Shown one piece after another: positions 23,901-34,420 of a stretch of DNA of 64,000 nucleotides. The DNA is from Arthrobotrys musiformis. Its lineage: Eukaryota; Ascomycota; Orbiliomycetes; Orbiliales; Orbiliaceae. The notes under the pieces are model-generated. The model had not been told where the DNA came from. It saw only the letters and a program-made list of their open reading frames with translations, and searched no databases. Made by a program: the position numbers and the translations under genes. Position 1 is the first letter of the stretch. Each line of letters opens with the position of its first letter. The stretch covers positions 682,001 to 746,000 of the forward strand of contig JAVHJL010000008.1 of NCBI GenBank assembly GCA_036971715.1. The letters are read 5' to 3'.

Positions 23901-26900
23901 CCAGCCGAAACTCGGTACGCTCCCAATCCCCGAAATTCACAAGGTAGTTAGGCAGGCCAGGCAGATCGGATCGATACGTATTCCCGGTTGTGGCTCCTGC
24001 GCCCGATGCTCAGGTTTCAGAGGCTGGGTACGTACATGTACATACATGCCTCTTTAGCAAAGACACTCAGCGATCCCCAATACTCCATACAAATCCCAAG
24101 TACCAGGAAGAAGGAAAAGGAATATAAAGTTCACCATCGTGTTTCCCGATAAACTTTTTTTCCTCTCGCATGGAAGTGTGTTATTCCTTTTTCTTTGTGC
24201 TTGTTCGTTTAAGGCGGTTAGGCAGCAGAGGACAATTTTGCAATTTTATGGGTGGTGTTTATCAATCGGTACATCGATGTGGATATTCCTTTGGCCGCAT
24301 GAAATTTGAATGCCGAGGCGTAAGTTTTACGTATGATTGAGCTTATAGAGAGACGGGCATTGGCTAGCTGCGTCGGGGGGGTTGTAGATACCTAATCTTG
24401 CTAATATCGTACGATCTCTGTTCGTATTGTTAATATCGACAGATGAGACCAGTATCAACCAGGTTCCGGTCCAGGTCCAGGTCCGGGATGTTCTCTTTTT
24501 CCAACATTCAACACAATAATTTGAGGTTGTAAAAGATTGAAAACGGATAAAGCACTCATTTTGGGCACCACTGTTGGAACATATAAAAACACAAGAATCC
24601 CTTCTTTTTTAGCCAGCGGTTTTTCTCGAACTAACAGGCTGAGGAATGTAAACTACAACGTTGGTCGCCGACCCTTGGATAACCTTATATTTAGCGTCAG
24701 ATGGGAGGGCGATCTTCGGTGCATCTGCTTATGCGAACGTTGTAAGCGAGGGGTGCTGCATGAAGGAACTCCGGCCCAGCCGTAGCTGGGTTGTGAGAAG
24801 ATTATCGGAAGGCTGTCTATTTTCGGGGGGGTGTTTGTGAGGTTGCACGTTGGTGTTTGAATGGTAACATGTTTGGTCGGTTGGATGTAATTTCCAATGT
24901 TGGTGATCTTGGAGTTATGTATTCCGTGCGTATGGGTTACATGTGTCTTGGATGCGTCGATGTCTGGGCATTCGGTATGCGTTTGGATATGGAATGTGTC
25001 TGATCCAAGACCCAGCAAAGCCTGCTACATGTCATCTTCTATTTTCTGACGGATATGTCGAGCAATAAGTAACATTATACGACGTCGAGCACTATTCTAA
25101 AATTTTTGAAGGTTATATATAACGTTAGCAGATTTAGATTTCATAGGCTGTGGCTGCTCGGACAGTATTATGTCAAAGACGACCGTGTGACTGATTCAGA
25201 GCCCAAACAGCATATTACGTAGGGCTCATGACCTTATGTTATATTATATATAGATAGATATATAATATTATAATATCGAAGTTCTGGAAAAGTGGCGAAG
25301 GGTATTATTATTAGCGTCAAGCTGACTCGGATTTGGTTCGCGATTCGGTTCCAAATTGATATTAAACCTGATAAGTCTGGCAAAGAATGTGATGTGCATA
25401 CAAAACCGGACGGCGCCTTATCTGGCTGGCACTTCGACAAGGGTGAATTGGATGTGATAGCTAAACGAAGCCGCAAGGCACAGCAATGTCGCAGCTTTAG
25501 ACCAGTCACGGGATGATGAGGTTTAAACGACATGTTCTCTTCTTGCTTGTGTTGTCGATGTCGTTGGAATATGAAGCCACAACGCAAATATTATAAGAAT
25601 TGACACTCACGGCTTCCCAACGTCAACCTCACATCGCCCTCAAGTTCTTATCAAAGCCTATTATAGGACAGCTCACCATCACGGGTATTTTATCCCAATT
25701 GCTCCTGCATAGCTCCCGGACAGCTCTAACGTATCCATATATGTAGGTACCGACTAGCCCGTCTCACGGACGTCACAGAACTGGCGCAATCATTGAGACT
25801 CAAATTGAGGCTGTTTGCAATTGCATGCAACAGCCTCCAATCATGAATCGAACCACGCAGGAAAATGGCCTGGCTGGTCACCGTTCCGGAAAGATTCGCA
25901 GATTTGAAGGCCGCACCTCACGATGTGATTGGCAAAATCAGAATCCGTGGATGCACGATTGAGGAGTGACTAAGCGAAGTTGTGGTAGTCTCTTCTTCCT
26001 TGAACTCTGCCAACCACCCGCCGTGAAGATATTAATGTTCGGGTGGCCACATGCCTTTAGGCCTCTGTTATCATTCGCGACATTTTACTTCACTCAAATA
26101 TACATACATCACTTCTTACTTATTTCCTTAGTGGACGCCTCTTTCCGGGAGAACAATTTTCTAGAAGGCCTACCAGGCGGCTGGATCTAGCTTGGACGAC
26201 CCGACAAACTGGACAGTCACGACGGCATTATCGGAGTTGATATCGACCACCACATCATATTTTTCCCGACAAGAAGGCCCCAAACCGGAACCAGACAAGG
26301 CAACTTCTTAGTTTATAATACCTTCACACTTGTGGATTGCGGGGATTTTACCAGAGAAAGAGACACCGCAATCGACGGTTTAAAACACTATCCGAGAAAA
26401 TCCAGACCCTTCTTGAGAGACTACCGTGGATCAGATTGAAACTGTTTTCGACAGGTACCGACTTGGAGTTTGAGAACGACACACCCCTAGGATCGACCCT
26501 GCTGCATCTATCCGTTGGCCTTTTGCCTTAGCGACGAACAGCCCAGAACTTTGGGTCGACTCTCCTACAGGCTCGAGACATTATTGGAATACGACAGACG
26601 CATCCTACATCATCCATCTCCTTACAGCATCTGGAGTCTGGATTCAGATCGACCGAAATTCTGGTATCGAGGGCACCGACGGAGCGAAACCCGATCCAAA
26701 AAGACAGCCTTTTTTTTTTTTTTTTTCCTCCGACGTGTATATGCCAAGGGGAGAAAGCAAGGGAGCTTGTCCCTCCCTTGACAAACACCCTTGCTGTTAC
26801 TTCGTGTAGCCTCGACATATCGTGAATTCCTGTGAAAGTTGAACGAAAATATTCGAACGAGGGTGGGAAGGTTCGCAATCACGGGTTTCTAAGACCATTC

Positions 26901-27757
26901 CGCATTATCCTTGGACGTCGAATTTCGCAGGTAGATTGGAAGGCAGCAGGGCAAGTGTCTATTGAGGGTGTGCGGCGACGGAAAGGCTCCCTTTTTCCAG
27001 AAGACAACAGTGCAAGGGTATTCGAACGCATCATCAAAAAAAGCTCGAAATTTCGGCTATCCAGCAAGTCGGACCACGAGAAGGTCGAGGCGGCGTTATT
27101 CCCCCCAAATCCACTGGCACAAACGAGCAGGAGAATCCAGACAAAAAAGAGAGATTTCCCTGAAAGAAAGAAAGGTCGAAAGTGAGGTCCTAAAAAACCC
27201 CAAAGTTTCACAGGATATCCTGCAAGTTGCAGTTGCATTTTCTTTATTTTATTTTTATTTTTTTTATTTTTTTCACTTTCGTTACATGCTAGTCGCCTCC
27301 CTTTTCTATTTTCTACTCTGACCGACACACGCTTTAAGGCCAGAGTCGTCAGATTCGATTCGCTCGTTCGCGTTTCTGACTACCGCATCCTAACGGCTAA
27401 GGGTTGACGGACATTTTTTGGGACTGCCCAAAAAATACCGTTTCGGCCCCCTAAGCAGCGCAGAACATCTTATGCACGAGGGTTTCGTGGAAACATTAAC
27501 AGACAGGCGATACATTATCCCTGAACAGGATATATTATATTGGGGGCGACATTGCTAGTATTTCACAGACAATTCGTGTGCCAGATTTCAAGATTAAGAT
27601 CGGTTTAAAGGGAAGAGGTGGATAATGTGACGGTTCGAACTTTTTACTACGACTATCCCAAAAGGCCCCCCCAGAAAAAAAGGCCCCAGAAGAGAAGAGG
27701 CCCCAGAAAAGGGCTCCCGAAAGAAGAGAAAGGAATCCACGAAAGAGAAAAACAAAA
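17932..27757. other. 9.8 kb gene-poor region, no gene supported
   Basis: The largest gap. It separates the divergent phosphatase (minus) and disordered-protein (plus) genes. I checked both strands for domains, splice-joined frames and tRNA B-boxes and found none that hold. It contains CT-rich stretches (20170-20190, 20360-20480, 21490-21540), a GTA/GTG triplet repeat near 20250-20290, a GGTCCA repeat near 24470-24490, an AT hairpin at 25241-25268 and a T17 run near 26710. It may hold long UTRs, decayed repeats or unrecognised non-coding RNAs. Confidence 0.5.
25241..25268. repeat. AT-rich inverted repeat (10-bp arms, 8-nt loop)
   Basis: Arms 25241-25250 and 25259-25268 are perfect reverse complements around an 8-base spacer (TAGATAGA). 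All arm pairs are A:T, so it is a weak hairpin and may be chance in AT-rich DNA. Confidence 0.6.
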
Positions 27758-30700
27758 ATGGCGGCGGTTGCAGTTGCAGGGAGGAGGGAAAGAGGAGTCC
27801 ATCAGCGGTCAAACAGCACTCCTGTGGGCAGTACGACCACTACACACACTACAACAGCCACCCGAAATAACTCCAACAGAAACTTTTCAACTTCTTCCAC
27901 AACCGCCAATATCCCTCCAACCGCTCCAACAACAGCAGCACCAGCAGCGTCTTTAACGACACCCCAGCATCAACGCCTGCTGTCTTCCAAGAGTTCGAAC
28001 ACATCGACATCATCCGCCAATAACGACGCTGCCGCTGCCGTTCCTCAGCCCCAGTCCGCTCGCCGACGGCTGACTTCAACCAAGCGGCATTCCTCGAATC
28101 TCTCTCACTCTCAATCCGTGCCGGTTTCTCCTTTGGTTCCAAACAATTCCGTTTCCGGCAGGCAGGGCAGCTCCACTACCGTATCCGCCGTGAATCCGCC
28201 TGTCGTTCCTAACAAAAGGCATTCCGCCCCCTCTGCCGACTTGATTGCCAGCAGGTCGCGGCCTACTAACCCCTTACATCAGCGCTCTGCTTCATATTCC
28301 TCCTCGTCTCCTGCTCCCACCAGGCACTCTAGAAAACCTAGTGACGGGCCATCGATTACGACAGGGAGAGGTCCAGATTCTGCGACCATCACTACGACGA
28401 GAACATCCAGAACTTCCACTCTAGGCTCATCCCGAACATCACGCACAACAACGGCGGCTGCCTCGTCACCTGCCCGGACACCTGCAACCACAACCACTTC
28501 CACTACCAGAAGGACAGCCACTTCTTCGTCTCCGGCAAGGACACCTGCAGCCAGCAGATCATCTGCAGCGGCTAAACCCCAGCCTCCTGTCTCCAAACCC
28601 ACCCATAGACGTGCGGACTCGGCATCTGTTCCCTCGAGTCGCTCGAGTCGCGCGAGCACTAGCCCCATCCCCCCTACACCTGCTCCTCCCGTGCCATCCT
28701 CTGCCACACCTCCATCCGCTCCTCCACCCCCAGAGGCAAGTTCAGCCGGTATCCCTCCGCAGATACAAGCAGAATTAGACAAGAACGCGTCTATTCAGAT
28801 AACGCAACCTCCTAGGCGAGCCAAAGCACCTGCAAGATTTAGTTCAAATGGTATAGCGACCGCCGATGCACCTCCGCCATCGCTTGCATATAGACAACTT
28901 CCCATAACTGCCGCTCCTCCCCCACCACCTGCCATCCCTCCCCCTCCACCGGCCCCGCAACCACCCCCTCCGAGGCCGTCCGTGGAAGACGAGGTTGAAG
29001 ATTTTCAATACCCACCCCCATTGGAAGAGGATAACATTGGTAATAGTAAGGCACTCGTTACAATAGAGGTTGATGACAGATATCTGTCACCGCCGACACA
29101 ACAAACACAAGAAGAAAACATGACGACATATGAAACAGAACAATATTCACGATCAAACGGCGGCGTTCTCAACAATGGATTTGCGGGCAAATACAATGCA
29201 ACTGTGGAGGATGATGAGCCGACAATTACAACATTGAGGGATATTCAACGGGTCGCTCAGGAGGACAGGAGTTTTGCCAGCTCACCGAATCCGTTGACGT
29301 CATCAAGAACGGCACCATCACAAAGTGGAGATGACCCGTTTCTTAACCTGGCTAGGTCGAGTACGCCGAGGAGCCAAGCTCTACTTGATGCCCAGGCACG
29401 ACAGGAGAGGAGACGTTCGAGGATGATGCAATATTCGGTAAACAATGGACGCACGTCGAATCTTGCTCATGAGTATTCATCGACGACGACTACATCCTCC
29501 CGTCCGGCTAAGAGTAGTGCCTCGACAATTGTTTCGGATGATTCTTACGGAGGTGTTGAGTTGTCGCAGGAGACACAATATCAAACCCCTGACCAAATCT
29601 CGGAAGCCGACCACTCTCTCAGTCATCGATCGTCCTTTCTCAGGAGACAAAGGGAGACTCAAAACGGACACACCCGAAGCGTTTCGGAGGCGCCTCCGAG
29701 GACAACCCTCACCCGTGCCAATGGCACATCTGGTGAATTGCCGTCGGGAGCCCCTCGGCCTTCGCAAAGCGTCCTGAGAAGTCCCATCAGCACGTTGATT
29801 GAGAGCGACCGAGCGAAGAATGCCGCACAGGCCAGGCTAGGAATCAATGACGACGCCCAATCCACAATATCATCTGGGACCGTCTGGGATGAACTAGACG
29901 AACTCAAGATGCGGATTAAGAGGCTAGAATTAACTGGTACTTTACCTCCAGCGTCGTCTTCTTTGAGCGGTGTAGGGTCAGGAATATCAAACTCATCTGG
30001 TGATCGGCCGCGAACAGGTACTACGGCCGCTACCACCGTATCTAACTCTCCGAGACACCAACCCCAGCAGTTGAATGGTAACAATAGCGAGTCTTCTGTG
30101 GCTACAGTATCGGAGACGGCCAATGGGCCGCCTCCAACCATTCACCCTGTGCTCCACGCAGCACTGGCCAAAACTAAGACCGTTCTCCCTGAGCACATTA
30201 TCAAAGCTCTTGATGCTCTAGCGAATGATACTCTGAACCTCGCACAGGCTGTTGGAAGCACGGGGCAGTCGACGATGTCGATCAATTCAGCGATCAACAG
30301 CCCCGAGAAGCAGTTGGTTACTGATAGGCAGATTCGCAGGAAGGTGGATAACGTCTGCCGCAGCTTGACGGAGCTTTGCGTGTCATTGGCGGATGGGAGG
30401 ATGCCATTTGATCCCCCGCCAGACAACCAAGTCCAGACAATGCCAATTGTACCTCCACCGCAGATTCAACAGCCACAAATCCAGCAGCAGCAGCAGCAGC
30501 AGATCCAACAGATCCAACAGCAGCCGCCGCCGCCCCAGGTTCAGACATCGGTGTTCCAGCCTCGAATGGAGGACCCGATCGAGCGAACCAATACTGCGTT
30601 TGATTATAGAAGCCCCAGCGCTATTGGACATAAGATCGACCGAGAGGCAACTGTGACGCCAAACTCTGCCGCTCGTGCACACGCTCGATTTGAAGCTCGC

Positions 30701-31567
30701 CGGGCCAGTCTCTTGGGAGCCCCATCCCCACAATACATCTCACGACAGGAGGCATCCCCGTCCCCACAGCCGGGAGCCACCAACCGTCTTTCCCACCGAA
30801 ACTCGATGTCCCTCCGCGGCGACCGCAGGAGCATCATCGAGCCGGAAGACGAACTAGAGATCCCACAAGCACCGAGCTACCGTTCACCGTCCCGCGCTTC
30901 CAACCTAAACACATCAACAGTTCATCTCTCCCCGCTTCGCACCACTTTTACTGGACAAAGCTACGAGAGCTCGCCAATGCAGCGAACACTTACCCTTCGT
31001 GAACAACGCGCTGCACAACAGGCACAACAATTAGGGCAAGTGCAGCAAGCGCAGACGAATTTGGAAATCGCAAGCTCGAGTTACCTTTCCGCATCGGGAC
31101 TTCAGCATCGTCGAACCTACAGCACTGCTTCTACGATTACGCCTAGTTCGTCTTCGGGTTTGGGATTGACGACTCAACGACGCTCGTATCTTGATCGGGA
31201 ACGCGGGATTACTGATAACGGTATTGGTACCGCATTGACCACTGGCACCGGTGTTGGAAGCGCATCTCAGCCGATTGATATCAGCCGCCGACGGACGGAG
31301 TATCTCCGTGCTGCGAATGGTGAGCAGCAGCAGCAACTGCAGCAACTGCAGCAGATTCAAACGGAGATGGGATACTCCCCGCCAACGAGCGTGACGGGCA
31401 GTATGGGCGGTAGGAGCAGGACGGCGAGTGTGAGTAGTCGTGTGGGAAGCGTGAGAGCGCGGACGACGAACATGCTGGGGAGCAATTATGTTGCGTCCGG
31501 CGGTGGGAGAGTTGAGGGATTAGGTTTGGGCCGTGATCGTGGGGTTTTAAATACCACACGGCGGTAA
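27758..31567 (+). CDS. Large disordered fungal protein with conserved central helix region, function unknown
   Basis: Single exon, 1269 residues. The ATG at 27758 sits in a good context (AAAAATGGC) and no upstream in-frame extension is needed. Most of the protein is serine/threonine/proline-rich, with proline runs (residues about 380-405), a poly-glutamine patch (about 910-930) and further Q-rich stretches near the C-terminus, so it is probably largely disordered. Two parts look ordered and conserved: a short coiled coil at about 707-725 (TVWDELDELKMRIKRLELTG) and a helical segment at about 795-890 (HPVLHAALAKTKTVLPEHII and the following region to the RKVDNVCRSLTELC stretch). I recall similar filamentous-ascomycete proteins named automatically as LPXTG-motif anchor proteins, a name with no functional basis here; I see no LPXTG sortase signal, signal peptide or membrane segment. 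Function unknown. Confidence 0.82.
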   Translation: MAAVAVAGRRERGVHQRSNSTPVGSTTTTHTTTATRNNSNRNFSTSSTTANIPPTAPTTAAPAASLTTPQHQRLLSSKSSNTSTSSANNDAAAAVPQPQSARRRLTSTKRHSSNLSHSQSVPVSPLVPNNSVSGRQGSSTTVSAVNPPVVPNKRHSAPSADLIASRSRPTNPLHQRSASYSSSSPAPTRHSRKPSDGPSITTGRGPDSATITTTRTSRTSTLGSSRTSRTTTAAASSPARTPATTTTSTTRRTATSSSPARTPAASRSSAAAKPQPPVSKPTHRRADSASVPSSRSSRASTSPIPPTPAPPVPSSATPPSAPPPPEASSAGIPPQIQAELDKNASIQITQPPRRAKAPARFSSNGIATADAPPPSLAYRQLPITAAPPPPPAIPPPPPAPQPPPPRPSVEDEVEDFQYPPPLEEDNIGNSKALVTIEVDDRYLSPPTQQTQEENMTTYETEQYSRSNGGVLNNGFAGKYNATVEDDEPTITTLRDIQRVAQEDRSFASSPNPLTSSRTAPSQSGDDPFLNLARSSTPRSQALLDAQARQERRRSRMMQYSVNNGRTSNLAHEYSSTTTTSSRPAKSSASTIVSDDSYGGVELSQETQYQTPDQISEADHSLSHRSSFLRRQRETQNGHTRSVSEAPPRTTLTRANGTSGELPSGAPRPSQSVLRSPISTLIESDRAKNAAQARLGINDDAQSTISSGTVWDELDELKMRIKRLELTGTLPPASSSLSGVGSGISNSSGDRPRTGTTAATTVSNSPRHQPQQLNGNNSESSVATVSETANGPPPTIHPVLHAALAKTKTVLPEHIIKALDALANDTLNLAQAVGSTGQSTMSINSAINSPEKQLVTDRQIRRKVDNVCRSLTELCVSLADGRMPFDPPPDNQVQTMPIVPPPQIQQPQIQQQQQQQIQQIQQQPPPPQVQTSVFQPRMEDPIERTNTAFDYRSPSAIGHKIDREATVTPNSAARAHARFEARRASLLGAPSPQYISRQEASPSPQPGATNRLSHRNSMSLRGDRRSIIEPEDELEIPQAPSYRSPSRASNLNTSTVHLSPLRTTFTGQSYESSPMQRTLTLREQRAAQQAQQLGQVQQAQTNLEIASSSYLSASGLQHRRTYSTASTITPSSSSGLGLTTQRRSYLDRERGITDNGIGTALTTGTGVGSASQPIDISRRRTEYLRAANGEQQQQLQQLQQIQTEMGYSPPTSVTGSMGGRSRTASVSSRVGSVRARTTNMLGSNYVASGGGRVEGLGLGRDRGVLNTTRR

Positions 31568-34419
31568 ACACGAATTTCCTTCTTTTTTAAAACATAAATA
31601 TATACAGAGTAGCGAAAGACGTGCTCTGGGAATAGAGTAGAAAGAGAGAGGATGACCGAGTCTTTTTTTTTTTTTCATTGCGTTTGTTTTCGATATTGTT
31701 CGAGACACGAATTTCCTTGGGTTTGATATCTTATTGACAGGCATTTACTGCTTACACTGCTGAAATTCCCTTTTTCCCATTTGTCGCGTTAAAAGCATAG
31801 CTTTTTTTTCTTGGCCTGATATCATTTCCTTTTTTACTTTTTATATATTCGATGTATATGGTTTATATCCCTTTCTTGTCACTCTTTGATACCTTAATAC
31901 TCCGGTTGCCTTTATATTTTTTTTTCTTTTGTTCTTTTTTTTATTTCTCTGAATGTTTGGAATTGTTTGAATATGGGGCGTACTATTTCTTCATTCAACT
32001 TTTTTTTGCGAATTTTTTGTTTGGGGGCTTTTTTTTGAGGGGGAAGAAGGGGATGTTCGATTCTTTTACTGTCTTTTATATACTTTATTACCTACAATTT
32101 TGGGCAGGAGGAGGGGGCGAGAAGGGGGATATATGAATGGATAATGAATTCTTTTATCGTTTTATATTGTTTTTTTTTTTTTTTATATTTTTGAGGTGAT
32201 GATGAATGTTGTTTTTGTTTTATTTGGAGAACTTGAGGATTTTCTCACCTCTGGTCTGTACGAGACAAGAATTTTCTATAAAAAAAGAAGCTGATGGATT
32301 GGTATATTCTACGATGCACTTTTTTTTGTTCTTGATGAGATATGTTTTGCTCATGAGCTCGTTCTTTTGGTTCTTTGGAGATGATTTATGTTTCTTGCTG
32401 GAGCGATTGATATGGGATATAATTAATGGGATGGTGTTGGTTAATACACTCTACTCTTTTTATATACTATCTTGCTGGTGGGTAAATGGTCCGTAGCGTG
32501 GCGGGTGGGGTTCGGTGGTGTATGGTATCCATGTGGCGATGGAATTGTGGTATAAGGATGGGTTACTGGTGGATCGTGCGAGTCGAGCGTTGGATCTACT
32601 GTCGGCGTGGGTATGTTGGATGCACGGTCTTTGAGCCATGTGATTTTATCTTTGGATCTTTTATGGGTTACTTTGACGGATGGGTGTATTCTGGTAGGGG
32701 CATTCACTCTATCACGGCTGTTTTGGGGATTTATATGGGAGATTAGGGGACTTGGTTTGATATGGGGTTTTCCATTCCGACGCAGCGGTTGAGGAATTTG
32801 GGGATTCTGGTTGCGGGTATGCGTGATCCACATGCCGTATTTCCATCATCGATTCCGGGAATGAGTCTATGTTTAGAATGGTGGAAGACGGGGGGGTAAG
32901 CCATTGCAATTCGAATTACCCGTTTATTTCATTCATCGAGTTCCGTTCGGAGGATTTTTCTTTTTGTCGTTATTATTACCTTGTACACCCCCCCCCCCCC
33001 CCCACGCTACGTATGAGTCATAGTATGGATTATCACGCTCGTGGGTTTGAGATATTTTCACGTTTTATTACCGTGTGTACCCGTTTGATCATCCGTCCTC
33101 GTTGATAGATATGAAGTGAAATGTCGAAGGGGGGTGTAAGCCATAAATAAGCCATTCGAAAGTGCGTTGGCGTGGTATTTTGGAGGTGTGAAGTTAGGTT
33201 AGCGTGGATGGGCGAAATTTATGCGTGGCTGGCAGGGCGCTTGAAGTTCAGTTGGACTGCGGGGTTGAAAAACAGAAAGCGAGAAAAAGAAAAGGGAAGG
33301 AAAAAAAAGTTTGCCCCACCATGAAAAAAAAATCGATGGGAGATAGTTAGTTAGTTAGAGGATCGAGGAGTTTGGTTTTTTTGGCGTCATGGTGGTTTGT
33401 GAATTGGATATACTATGCTATTAGTGGATTGAAGGGAGAATTGGGTATATCCACCTGACCAGAGCGGTGAAGAAAACACTGTGTTTTGAAGAGAAATAGG
33501 CTATGCAGATGAGGGTGAGGATAGTGTATACATAGACGCCCCTGTGCATTGGAATGGATGGCTGATACTCTACATGTCATGCAGGCGCACGACCAGCTAG
33601 CTAGCTCCGTTTTTTTTTCTTTCTCACATACTCTATTTTTTGCCTTCTGGGTTTGAGAAGGGTAGCTTGATCGATGGGAGTGCATGGGTGGGCGTGGACA
33701 TTCCTGTTTGAGGGGAGTCGAGAGAAAAAAAAGTTCACGATGGTTGGTTCTTATTTTCTATTTTATATTGAGGATGGAGATATACTTGGAGGAGGAGGAG
33801 GAGAATGAGAGCGTTGTAGACTGTAGGATTGTGCGTTGATGAGAGGGTTCGTGGCCTATCGGAGCAACTGAGGGTGTTCCTACATCACTGGGAGAGAGAC
33901 AGAGACAGAGATAGAGTAGAGATAGAGACAGAGATAGATAGTGCATTGCTGTATTGCATTGATAGAGACAGTAATGACCGGACAGGGAGAATAAGCTGTT
34001 GGAGCCCCGCCACTAGTGTCAGAGGCCGAAAGAAGAAAAAACCGACCAGGCTACAGACGGCAGCAGCAGCAGCAGCAACCCAGTAGTCACCCAGTATCCA
34101 TCCAGCCAAAAGGCAAAAAAATTTGCTTGCTGGGTGTCTCATAGTAACAGAGTTTGTGGGTGAGTTGAAAAAAAAAAAAAATTGACTTGGGGTGGTAGCT
34201 GGGTTGAGGGGGTGTTGTTGGGTAATAGAAATAAAAGGCCACCGCCAAAATTTTTTATTTTCTCTTTCTTCTCTTCTTTCCTTTCCCTCTTCTCTTCTTC
34301 TTCTCTCTTCTTTGTCTAAAGCATACCGAACAAAGTGTACCACACGTTCATCTGCTTGCTTTCTTCATTTCACACACTTCACCTTTTATACCTCTTTATA
34401 CTCTTCATCATCCATCACA
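31568..34419. other. 2.9 kb intergenic region: T-rich 3' part and EF-1alpha promoter
   Basis: 31568-32480 is T-rich with many long T runs. 32480-33120 is G-rich on the plus strand but has no supported gene. Repeats include a C16 run, a GAGACA/GATAGA stretch at 33893-33945 and a GCA triplet run near 34060-34075. The last 200 bases form the EF-1alpha promoter and 5' UTR. Confidence 0.55.
32988..33003. repeat. C16 homopolymer
   Basis: Sixteen consecutive C bases. Runs of C this long are rare compared with A/T runs; the exact length in the assembly may be uncertain. Confidence 0.8.
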
Positions 34420-34420
34420 A
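34250..34420 (+). promoter_or_regulatory. Pyrimidine-rich leader of the EF-1alpha gene
   Basis: A TTCTC/CTTCT-rich tract at about 34256-34316 is followed by T/C-rich sequence and two TTTATA motifs (34385-34400) just before the start codon. CT-rich tracts next to the transcription start are common in highly expressed filamentous fungal genes. The exact start site is not determined by sequence alone. Confidence 0.5.

Noticed and set aside
25845..25870. GAATCGAACC motif suggesting a tRNA B-box
   Set aside because: No A-box, acceptor pairing or anticodon arm could be built around it.
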